The notes under the pieces: generated by a model
What the model was told of the DNA's origin: nothing
The model's input: only the letters and a program-made list of their open reading frames with translations
Databases searched by the model: none
Part shown: positions 28,272-35,237 of the stretch, piece after piece
Numbering within the stretch: position 1 is the first letter of the stretch
How the letters are laid out: each line of letters begins with the position of its first letter
Assembly: GCF_032918005.1 (NCBI RefSeq)
Contig: NZ_CP136628.1
Coordinates: forward strand, 4,449,501-4,513,500
Direction of reading: 5' to 3'
From: Bradyrhizobium sp. NDS-1
GTDB lineage: Bacteria > Pseudomonadota > Alphaproteobacteria > Rhizobiales > Xanthobacteraceae
Length of the DNA stretch: 64,000 nucleotides
Translations under genes and position numbers: made by a program

Positions 28272-29279
28272 ATGGCTTCCGCTCGTCGAACCATCTTCGC
28301 CCTCCCGTTGCGCGCCCTGACCTGGCTCGGCAGCCAAGGGACCCGCGCGGTGGCGGCCGTCGTTTTCATCGCGGTCGCGGTGCCGCCGCTCGGCGCGCTG
28401 CTGCGGCCCTACGTCACCGAGGCGATCTTCGTCCTGCTCTGCATTTCCTTCATGCGGGTCGATCTGGCCGTGCTCTCCAGCCATCTGCGCCGGCCGGCGC
28501 TGGTTGCGACCGCCACCGCCTGGACCACGATCGGCGTCCCGCTGATCGTCGGATTGATCGCCCATGCAACAGGGCTCACGAGCCGCGCGCCCGGCCTTGC
28601 CCTTGCGCTCATGCTCCAGAGCATGGCTTCTCCGATGATGGCCTCGCCGGCACTTGCCGCGCTGATGGGCCTCGATGCGACCCTCGTGCTGGTCACGCTG
28701 GTGACCTCGACCGCGCTGGTGCCCTTCACGGCATCGCTGTTCGCGGGGCTTTTCCTCGACGGGATGCTCAGCATCTCGGCCCTGGCACTCGGCTTGAAGC
28801 TGCTCGGCATTCTCGCCGCATCGTTGCTTACGGCGACCGTCATCCGCTGGATCTTCGGCGCGGAGGCAATTCAGCGCGCGCAGCAGCCGATCGATGGATT
28901 CAACATCATCATCCTGCTCGTGTTCGCCTGCGCGGTCATGGGCGATGTCGCCGGCGAACTCTTGACCCGGCCGATCTTCACCATCGGCCTCGCAGCTCTG
29001 TCCTTCGCGATCTACTTCACGCTGCTCGCGATCACCACGCTGCTGTTCCGCCGCATTGGCACCGACCGCGCACTGGCGCTCGGGCTGATGGTGTCACAGC
29101 GCAATCTCGGCCTGATGCTGGCGGCAACGGCCGGCGCATTGCCGCCCACCACCTGGCTCTATTTCGCAATGACGCAGTTTCCGATTCACCTCGCACCATA
29201 CATGCTGATGCCGATCGCGCGGCGGCTGACCGGGCGCGCGAATGCGTCCCGCGGAGCCGCGGCAGACAACGCTGCCTAG
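28272..29279 (+). CDS. Bile acid:sodium symporter-like (BASS/AEC-like) membrane protein
   Basis: A 335-residue integral membrane protein with about nine to ten hydrophobic segments. Segment arrangement and the pattern of GLALALMLQSMASPMMASPALAAL and GLMVSQRNLGLMLA resemble the two inverted repeats of the BASS superfamily, which moves organic anions with sodium. No substrate can be named. It starts 10 bp after the esterase gene, so the pair may act on the same compound. Classification is by overall pattern only. Confidence 0.7.
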   Translation: MASARRTIFALPLRALTWLGSQGTRAVAAVVFIAVAVPPLGALLRPYVTEAIFVLLCISFMRVDLAVLSSHLRRPALVATATAWTTIGVPLIVGLIAHATGLTSRAPGLALALMLQSMASPMMASPALAALMGLDATLVLVTLVTSTALVPFTASLFAGLFLDGMLSISALALGLKLLGILAASLLTATVIRWIFGAEAIQRAQQPIDGFNIIILLVFACAVMGDVAGELLTRPIFTIGLAALSFAIYFTLLAITTLLFRRIGTDRALALGLMVSQRNLGLMLAATAGALPPTTWLYFAMTQFPIHLAPYMLMPIARRLTGRANASRGAAADNAA

Positions 29280-29377
29280 GCATGTCCTCACAACATCGGG
29301 ATGTCCGTCCGGAAGCAAGCCGAACAAGTGGTTCCAGTCACGGCATGTCGCTCACTGGTTGATCTCGCATCGACGAA

Positions 29378-29402
29378 GGAACATCAATTCAAAGATCCCG
29401 TT
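29378..29402 (+). promoter_or_regulatory. EcfG-type promoter upstream of the PepSY gene
   Basis: GGAAC (29378-29382) and CGTT (29399-29402) are separated by exactly 16 bases, ending 29 bp before the ATG at 29432. Confidence 0.85.
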
Positions 29403-29431
29403 AAAGCCTTTCTTCGAAAGGGAGATTGGCG

Positions 29432-29686
29432 ATGAGGTTTGCTGCAATTCTGGTTCTCGGTTCGCTTGCCATGGGCTCAGCAGCGAGAGCAGATCAACCT
29501 GGGCCGGACTGGATGCCGATGGAGCAGGTGAAGGCCAAGGTCATGGAGTCGGGCTATTCGCAGGTGACCAAGCTTGAAGCCGATGATGGCCGGTGGGAGG
29601 GCGAAGGCATCAAGAACGGACAGAAGATGGAGTTCCATGCCGACCCCAAAACCGGGGCGATCGTACGCGAAAAGCAGGACAAGTGA
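29432..29686 (+). CDS. Small exported PepSY-domain protein
   Basis: An 84-residue secreted protein. ATG 29432 lies 5-6 bases after GGGAG; a TTG two codons upstream is too close. The signal peptide ends near ARA-DQ (residue 20). The rest is one PepSY-like unit (MEQVKAKVMESGYSQVTKLEADDGRWEGEGIK..., ending DPKTGAIVREK). Such units often bind or inhibit peptidases, or act as periplasmic small modules. An EcfG-type promoter lies directly upstream, so it is probably stress-induced. Confidence 0.88.
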   Translation: MRFAAILVLGSLAMGSAARADQPGPDWMPMEQVKAKVMESGYSQVTKLEADDGRWEGEGIKNGQKMEFHADPKTGAIVREKQDK

Positions 29687-29758
29687 GCATCGGCGACGTC
29701 CGATTTTGAACGGCGCGGACGTCGCCATTCCGCACGTGCCCCATTCAAACGTACATGA

Positions 29759-30703
29759 CTATCCCGCCCGCGCAGCGCGCCGCAGCGCCTGCGGCGGCTG
29801 GCCGAAGGCGCGGATGAAGGCGCGGCGCATGCGCTCGGGATCACGGAAGCCCGTGGCTTCCGCAACCAGCTCGATCCCCTCGCGCGAGGATTGCACGCGC
29901 TCGCGCGCGACCTCCAGCCGGAGCCGCTCGATCGCCTTGGAGGGCGTCGTGCCGGTCTCGGCGGCGAAGGCACGGGCGAAATGCCGCGCGCTCATGCCGG
30001 CGCGATCGGCGAGATCCTCCACCGTCAGCGGCGCATCGAGATTTTCGCGCGCCCACGACAACAGCGCGCCGAAGCGGCTGTTCGGCGCCTTCAGTTCCAG
30101 CAGCGAGGAAAACTGCGACTGGCCGCCGCTGCGGCGATGGTAGAGCACGAGGTGCCGCGCGGCTGCCCGCGCGATCTCCTCGCCGTGATCCTCGGTGACC
30201 ATCGCGAGCGCCAGATCGATGCCCGCGGTGATACCGGCCGACGTCCAGACATTCCCATCGCGGGTGAAGATCTGGTCGGGCTCGAACTTCACCTTCGGAT
30301 AGCGCGCGACGAAATCGCGCGTCCGGCCCCAATGCGTGGTGGCGCGGCGGCCATCGAGCAGCCCCGCCTCGGCGAGCACATAGGCGCCCGAGCAGACGCT
30401 GGCGACGCGCACGCCGCGCCGCGCCAGCCGCTGCACGAAGGCGCGCGTGGCCTCGCAGCGCGCGGCATCCGCGACACCCGCGCCGCCGGCGATGACCAGC
30501 GTCGTGATCGCATTCGCCGACTTGAAATCGCGCGCCATCATCTCGACGCCCGACGAGCTGCGGACCGGCCCGGCATTCAGAGCCAGCACGCGGAGCGCCA
30601 GCGGCTTGCCGGCGCAGCGTGCCGCGACCTCGAACGCCGAGATCGGGCCGGCCGCGTCGAGCAGCTGGAAATCCGGGAAGATCAGGATGCCGATCATAGC
30701 CAT
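29759..30703 (-). CDS. GlxA-family transcriptional regulator (DJ-1/PfpI-like + AraC HTH)
   Basis: A 314-residue regulator. The N-terminal half (about residues 1-190) is a class I glutamine-amidotransferase-like DJ-1/PfpI domain with the nucleophile-elbow Cys in VASVCSGAYVLAEAGLL. The C-terminal half (about 210-310) is an AraC-type double helix-turn-helix (LADRAGMSARHFARAFAAETGTTPS, VAEATGFRDPERMRRAFIRAFG). Such proteins usually sense small nitrogen compounds. It faces away from an isonitrile-hydratase-like gene across 88 bp, the usual sign of regulator and target. Confidence 0.92.
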   Translation of the reverse strand: MAMIGILIFPDFQLLDAAGPISAFEVAARCAGKPLALRVLALNAGPVRSSSGVEMMARDFKSANAITTLVIAGGAGVADAARCEATRAFVQRLARRGVRVASVCSGAYVLAEAGLLDGRRATTHWGRTRDFVARYPKVKFEPDQIFTRDGNVWTSAGITAGIDLALAMVTEDHGEEIARAAARHLVLYHRRSGGQSQFSSLLELKAPNSRFGALLSWARENLDAPLTVEDLADRAGMSARHFARAFAAETGTTPSKAIERLRLEVARERVQSSREGIELVAEATGFRDPERMRRAFIRAFGQPPQALRRAARAG

Positions 30704-30791
30704 GTCCGAAATAGAGGGAATTATGCCATTTCAGACGCAAAGGCACCATGCCAGTCTTCGCGCGTCAAGCTCATCTTTGGAGGATCCGCCG

Positions 30792-31478
30792 ATGTCGTCA
30801 CCGCTCCAGATCGGAATTTTGGTGTTTCCGCGCGTCACCCAGCTCGACTTCACCGGTCCCTTGCAGGTGTTCTCCATGGTGCCCGGGGCAACGCTGCACC
30901 TGATCTGGAAGCGGATCGAGCCTGTGCCGAGCGATTCCGTGCTCATGCTGACGCCGACCACGACGTTTGCGGATTGCCCGCAACTTGATGTGATCTGTGT
31001 GCCCGGCGGCGGCGGCACCAACGACCTGCTCAACGACGAGGAGGTGCTCGCCTTCCTGCGCAAGCAGGCAGCGGGCGCGAAATACGTCACCTCCGTCTGC
31101 ACGGGATCGCTGGCGCTCGGCGCTGCCGGACTATTGAAGGGCTACCGCGCCGCGACCCATTGGAGCGCGATGGAGATGCTCGGCCAGTTCGGTGCCACGC
31201 CGACCAGGACGCGTGTCTGCGTCGACCGCAATCGCATCACCGGTGGCGGCGTCACCGCTGGGATCGATTTCGCGCTGACGCTGGTGTCCATCATGATCGA
31301 TCGGACCATGGCGGAAGCGATCCAGCTTCAGATGGAATACAATCCGGCCCCGCCGTTCAATTCGGGATCGCCCGACACCGCGCCGGCGGAGGTCCTGGCA
31401 TTGCTGAAGGAGCGCGGCGCGCAAAACCAGGCGCGGCGGCTCGACGCCGTGAAGCGTGCGGCTGAGCGCGTGATGTAG
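30792..31478 (+). CDS. inhA: DJ-1/PfpI family protein, isonitrile hydratase-like
   Basis: A 228-residue cytoplasmic enzyme. ATG 30792 has a strong GGAGGA site; longer in-frame starts are unsupported. The key residues of Pseudomonas isonitrile (isocyanide) hydratase, Asp17, Cys101 and Thr102, have counterparts at D19 (QLDFTGPLQV), C103 and T104 (TSVCTGSLALGAAGLLKG) with the same spacing, which supports hydration of isonitriles to N-formamides. ATHWSAME and GGGVTAGIDFAL are also typical. Other DJ-1/PfpI activities are possible. The symbol follows the Pseudomonas enzyme and is tentative. A bidirectional terminator follows. Confidence 0.82.
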   Translation: MSSPLQIGILVFPRVTQLDFTGPLQVFSMVPGATLHLIWKRIEPVPSDSVLMLTPTTTFADCPQLDVICVPGGGGTNDLLNDEEVLAFLRKQAAGAKYVTSVCTGSLALGAAGLLKGYRAATHWSAMEMLGQFGATPTRTRVCVDRNRITGGGVTAGIDFALTLVSIMIDRTMAEAIQLQMEYNPAPPFNSGSPDTAPAEVLALLKERGAQNQARRLDAVKRAAERVM

Positions 31479-31553
31479 CTATCGTGTCCCGGACGCGGTG
31501 CGGTACCCAGCGACGCTCCGCAGAGCCGGGACACGTCAGGACGATAGCAACAG

Positions 31554-31587
31554 AAAAAGGCCGCTCGGTTTCCCAAGCGGCCTTTCC
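31554..31587. terminator. Bidirectional terminator between inhA-like gene and NDUFA12 gene
   Basis: A 10-bp stem, AAAGGCCGCT (31556-31565) and AGCGGCCTTT (31576-31585), has A-rich sequence on its left and T-rich on its right, so it can stop transcripts from both convergent genes. Confidence 0.88.
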
Positions 31588-31880
31588 TGTCTTACGGCGG
31601 CTGCACATTTCATCGGGCGATTTCGGAGCTTCCAGACCGGGGGCCTATCTCCCGATCGAGTCCTGGTCGGCGGCCGCTGCATTTCGGGACAGTCGCGAAC
31701 TGTTGCCCGAACCGAACGCGATGGTCTCCCATCTCCGTAAGATGGGACCATTGAGCCGCATCGCACGCATTGGCGCAACGGCCGCGCAACCGCCGTCCCC
31801 GCTGTTCCCGTTGTTCACAGCAGGGTGCGGCGGATGCGTATGCATCCAGTTCGACGATGAAGATCGCGGAGGCTGAAAAC
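31588..31880. other. Gene-free stretch between inhA terminator and NDUFA12 gene
   Basis: About 290 bp with no convincing ORF, ribosome site or repeat. I see nothing specific in it. Confidence 0.5.
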
Positions 31881-32288
31881 CTAGCCAGGCGTCCAGGGCT
31901 GATAGTCGCCGGTCGCCTTCGGCCGCTTGCCGCTGGCAAGGGTCGATCCCGAGGGACGATAGGCCTTTGCCGTGCCGGTGAGATTGGGCTGGTGCGGCTT
32001 TTCCCACTCGCGCGGCTGATAGTTGGCCTCGGTCGGCGGCAAATCGACGACATGATGCATCCAGCCGTGCCAGGACGGCGGGATCCGGCTCGCTTCGGCA
32101 TAGCCGTTATAGACCACCCAGCGCCGCTCGAAGCCGAGGGTCGGATCGACCGTCCCGCCGCGGGTGCGATAGTAGAGATTGCCCTGCTCGTCCTGGCCGA
32201 CCAGCTCTCCGTACCGCTTGGTCCAGAGTTGGGTGCCAAAAGTCTGGCCATTCCACCAGGTGAAGAACTTGAGGAAGAATTGTTTCAT
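31881..32288 (-). CDS. NADH:ubiquinone oxidoreductase subunit NDUFA12 homologue
   Basis: A 135-residue accessory subunit of respiratory complex I, found in alphaproteobacteria and mitochondria (17.2 kDa subunit family). Family motifs are FFTWWNGQTFGTQLWTKRYGELVGQDEQGNLYYR, FERRWVVYNGYAEASRIPPSWHGWMHH and DLPPTEANYQPREWEKPHQPNLTGT. ATG 32288 gives the typical length. In many relatives it lies beside aat and DUF2155; here about 4.7 kb of unrelated genes intervenes. Confidence 0.95.
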   Translation of the reverse strand: MKQFFLKFFTWWNGQTFGTQLWTKRYGELVGQDEQGNLYYRTRGGTVDPTLGFERRWVVYNGYAEASRIPPSWHGWMHHVVDLPPTEANYQPREWEKPHQPNLTGTAKAYRPSGSTLASGKRPKATGDYQPWTPG

Positions 32289-32533
32289 GCGGCAAGGGCC
32301 CTGCTTCGTGGGGCCCTGATGCCATCCGGACGGCAAAATGTCCAGTTCGGCGGAACGGTGGGGCCCTTCCGCAAATGCGCGGCCGCGACATAAAGGCCGC
32401 CGCAAATCGGACGCGATCCGTTCATGCCGGGTACTGGGGGCGCGCATGAGGCTTCTGGTCGCGCGCAAACCGGCGTGATCCCAGGAACCCTAGCCCTTTC
32501 ATAGGGTTTGCTTCCGGGAAAAGGAGTTTGACC

Positions 32534-33199
32534 ATGAACAGTCTGAAAGTTTTGAGTGCCGCAGCAGCGCTAGCGCTCGTTCTGCCCATGACCTCGCCGA
32601 GCTTTGCACAGGGACCCGGCGGCGGCGGCCGTGGAGGCGGAGGCGGTGGCGGTGGCGCGGCCATCGGCGGTGGCGCTGCCATTGGCGGCGGCGGCGGTGG
32701 CGGCGGTGCCATCGGCGGCGGTGGCGGGCGCATGGGCGGCGGCGCTGCCTTCAGTGGCGGCGGAGCACGGATGGGCGGCGGCCCCGCGATCCACGGAGGT
32801 GGCGGCAACTTCGCGGCCGGCCCGGCACGCCCGAGCGGCGGCACGTCCTTCACCGGCGGTGTCAGCCGTAACTTTGCAGCAGCCAACAGCGGCACCTGGC
32901 AAGGCAGCGGCAATTGGAGCGGCGGAGGCAGGCATCATCATCACCATTATCGTCGTGGCGGCTTCTGGCCCGGCTTCGCGGCGGGCGCCGCGATCGGCGG
33001 CCTCGGCTCGTACGCCTATTACGGCAGCAGCTATTACGATGACCCCTACTACTATGGCGGCTACTATGACGAGCCGACCGTGGCGGTGGTCCCGGGTGGT
33101 GGCGACGATGCAGCTTATTGCGCCCAGCGCTATAAATCCTATGACCCGGCTTCAGGGACCTATCTCGGTTACGACGGACGGCGGCATCCCTGTCCGTAA
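32534..33199 (+). CDS. Gly-rich exported protein with BA14K-like C-terminus
   Basis: A 221-residue secreted protein. ATG 32534 lies 7 bases after AAGGAG. A signal peptide (ending near SFA-QG) leads to a Gly-rich region (about residues 27-110), a His/Tyr-rich stretch (RHHHHHYRRGG; YYDDPYYYGGYY), a hydrophobic GFAAGAAIGGLG segment, and a C-terminal YCAQRYKSYDPASGTYLGYDGRRHPC motif. That motif is typical of the BA14K family, first known as a Brucella immunoreactive protein with lectin-like activity. Two Cys flank the motif and may pair. The role is probably in the envelope. Confidence 0.88.
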   Translation: MNSLKVLSAAAALALVLPMTSPSFAQGPGGGGRGGGGGGGGAAIGGGAAIGGGGGGGGAIGGGGGRMGGGAAFSGGGARMGGGPAIHGGGGNFAAGPARPSGGTSFTGGVSRNFAAANSGTWQGSGNWSGGGRHHHHHYRRGGFWPGFAAGAAIGGLGSYAYYGSSYYDDPYYYGGYYDEPTVAVVPGGGDDAAYCAQRYKSYDPASGTYLGYDGRRHPCP

Positions 33200-33245
33200 G
33201 ACGACCTGAACGATAGTTGCAGCAAGACACGATGGGCGGCGCCGG

Positions 33246-33479
33246 TCACTGGTCGGCGCCGTCCATGCGTCTTGGCGAGCCGCCTGAATTCTCCAGCTTG
33301 CGATAGAGCTCCAGCCAGCGCCGCTCGCGCGCGGTCAGCGGCTCGCCGTCGAACGACCACGCCGGACACCCCTCCTCGTCGAGCGGTGCGATGGCCTCGC
33401 GCCTTTCGAACTCCGCAAGTTCGCCCACCGTCGGCCGTAAGGCGGCAAACACATTCGAGCCACGGCAGGGGTGACGCAT
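33246..33479 (-). CDS. Small protein translationally coupled to the LuxR-type regulator
   Basis: A 77-residue cytoplasmic protein (MRHPCRGSNVFAALRPTVGE...) with no domain I recognise. Its ATG (33479-33477) shares one base with the TGA of the upstream regulator gene (TGATG overlap), so the two are made from one message. It is charged, with a helical WLELYRKLENSGGSPRRMD end. It may be a partner of the regulator; there is no direct evidence. Confidence 0.7.
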   Translation of the reverse strand: MRHPCRGSNVFAALRPTVGELAEFERREAIAPLDEEGCPAWSFDGEPLTARERRWLELYRKLENSGGSPRRMDGADQ

Positions 33480-34621
33480 CACTGTTCCCAATCGACATCC
33501 CCGATCCGTACGCTGCCGATCGATGCCATCAGGCTGGCGAGCTGGGCTTGGCGTCTGGTCGTGGTCTTGGCGAAAACTCGGCGCAGATGCGTCTTGATGG
33601 TATTTTGCGACAGCCCGAGCGCGCGTGCGGTCTCGATGGTGGTGCTGCCGGACGACGACGCGAGCGCGACTCGCGCCTCGGCGTGGGTCAGACCATATGC
33701 GTCCATGATCCGTCCGAGCGGGATCGATCGTCGGTTGGCAGCATCGACGACGAACAACAGCACCGCCGCGTCCTTCACGCCCGCATCGGATAGTCGTCCA
33801 AGATCCTTGCCGCGGATCGCGGTGACCAGGACGGTCAGGAGCCGGCCGTCCTGGTTGCGTGGCAGGCTCATCGTGCCGCCGGCGGCCCCCCGCAGCGCCG
33901 CGCGCACCAATTCGTTGAGCCGCTGCGAATGCACAGGCCAACGGGTCGCGATCGACTGATGCAGTCGCAACGACCCTTCCTCCGACATCCGTCTTGCAGA
34001 GGCATTGGAGAACAACACGCGTGCCTTGTGGTCCAGCACCACGACACCGTCGGCAAGCCGGTCGAGGACATCGAATGCTGCATGCTGCATGGCCAGATAG
34101 CCGTCGATCCGAAATCCGAGCGTCACCGACCGGCGCAGATGCGGCGACAGCCGCTCCAGCAGCCGCACCTCATCGGGATCGAGCGGCCCGCGCCGCTCGC
34201 TTCGACACATGTTGAAGGCGGCACGAAAATCGTCGCGCGCCGCCAGCGCAATCATTCCGTTATACCCGATCTCCTGAGGCCGCAGCACTTCGTCGTAGAA
34301 TGCGGTCGCCTGAAGCTTTGAGAGCGGGATCGCTTGATCGGACTGCACCAGCCGCCCTACCGGCTGCGTCTCCATATATTGCGACCATGGATTATTCATG
34401 TGCCGGTCCTGATAGGCGCGATTGCACGCCTCATTCAGGCGGCCGTTGAAATCGAAATAAACGCGCTGCGCGGTGACCGATTGACCGAACAGGATGCCGC
34501 CCTCGCTATGCGTGAGATCGGCGATGGCCGTGAGCGCATGGGGCCACAGATCGTTTTCGGCCGCGGCGTCGTAGATCAGGTCGAGGAGCTTTTCGATCCC
34601 GTCGTTGGAGAAGTTCACCAT
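33479..34621 (-). CDS. LuxR-type (GerE) transcriptional regulator
   Basis: About 380 residues. The C-terminal GerE helix-turn-helix (about residues 320-370: YGLTHAEARVALASSSGSTTIETARALGLSQNTIKTHLRRVFAKT) is clear. The N-terminal part has no autoinducer-binding signature that I recognise, but a PAS-like stretch (FDVLDRLADGVVVLDHKARVLFSNASARRM) sits in the middle. I prefer ATG 34621; a TTG at 34663 would add 14 residues. Inverted repeats upstream may be its own operator. It overlaps the downstream 77-aa gene by 1 base. Confidence 0.87.
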   Translation of the reverse strand: MVNFSNDGIEKLLDLIYDAAAENDLWPHALTAIADLTHSEGGILFGQSVTAQRVYFDFNGRLNEACNRAYQDRHMNNPWSQYMETQPVGRLVQSDQAIPLSKLQATAFYDEVLRPQEIGYNGMIALAARDDFRAAFNMCRSERRGPLDPDEVRLLERLSPHLRRSVTLGFRIDGYLAMQHAAFDVLDRLADGVVVLDHKARVLFSNASARRMSEEGSLRLHQSIATRWPVHSQRLNELVRAALRGAAGGTMSLPRNQDGRLLTVLVTAIRGKDLGRLSDAGVKDAAVLLFVVDAANRRSIPLGRIMDAYGLTHAEARVALASSSGSTTIETARALGLSQNTIKTHLRRVFAKTTTRRQAQLASLMASIGSVRIGDVDWEQ

Positions 34622-34671
34622 TTTGCCGCCCGAGTCATCGACAACCAATGGTTGCCTATACAACCTTAAGA

Positions 34672-34725
34672 GGTATTATGATGATACCGCATTTGGCGGT
34701 GCAATGCCTCACCCGGTGGGGTGAG
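34672..34725. promoter_or_regulatory. Two inverted repeats upstream of the LuxR-type gene
   Basis: GGTAT (34672-34676) and ATACC (34684-34688) flank TATGATG. CTCACCC (34708-34714) and GGGTGAG (34719-34725) flank a 4-base loop. Both lie between the regulator start and the next gene, where operators would be expected. Confidence 0.45.
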
Positions 34726-34767
34726 AGAGACTGCCAATGTCGGTCATGATCCGGTCTTGTGTTCTCC

Positions 34768-35064
34768 TCAGGACCACTGCGGGATCGTGGCAGACTGCGT
34801 AGAAGTGCGCATCCAAAGTCGTTGTGCCAGCGGCTGACGCTCGTATCTTGCGAGCCTACCGGCATGCTCCGCATGTCGATGCAAGCCCGCCGCGACGTTT
34901 GCCAACCGTAGAGTGAGAAGCTCGTCTGCAACGCTGCGCTGATGACGAACTCGACGGCAAAGGACGCCCGCGCGCCCACCGTCGAGGACAGCTTTGACGA
35001 TCTTGTTCCGTTCGTGCGGCGTGCTCGTCAATGAAAGCGTGCCTCGCATCGCGAGCTTGGTCAT
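34768..35064 (-). CDS. Possible small hypothetical protein
   Basis: A 98-residue reading frame starting at ATG 35064 (MTKLAMRGTLSLTSTPHERNK...), with reasonable codon third-position G+C and a GGGA-like site upstream. It is rich in Arg and Leu, with no recognisable domain. The region could equally be a noncoding promoter area of the divergent autotransporter, so the call is weak. Confidence 0.33.
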   Translation of the reverse strand: MTKLAMRGTLSLTSTPHERNKIVKAVLDGGRAGVLCRRVRHQRSVADELLTLRLANVAAGLHRHAEHAGRLARYERQPLAQRLWMRTSTQSATIPQWS

Positions 35065-35237
35065 CGTGGAATTCCCACACACTGTGTTCTGCGCGCCACG
35101 GTCACCACTCATCTTTCGCCCCTCACCCCGTTGGGCGACGCGACGACCCGTCACCGCTCGCTATCCACATCGTCGACGGTTGCGCTCGGGCGAGTCGGGA
35201 CACCCGCACAGGTTTGGAAGAAGACTGGGAATTGGCA

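Noticed and set aside
32484..32508. A near EcfG promoter (GGAAC-N16-GGTT) upstream of the BA14K gene
   Set aside because: One mismatch in the -10 element; kept out of the promoter list although position and spacing are right.
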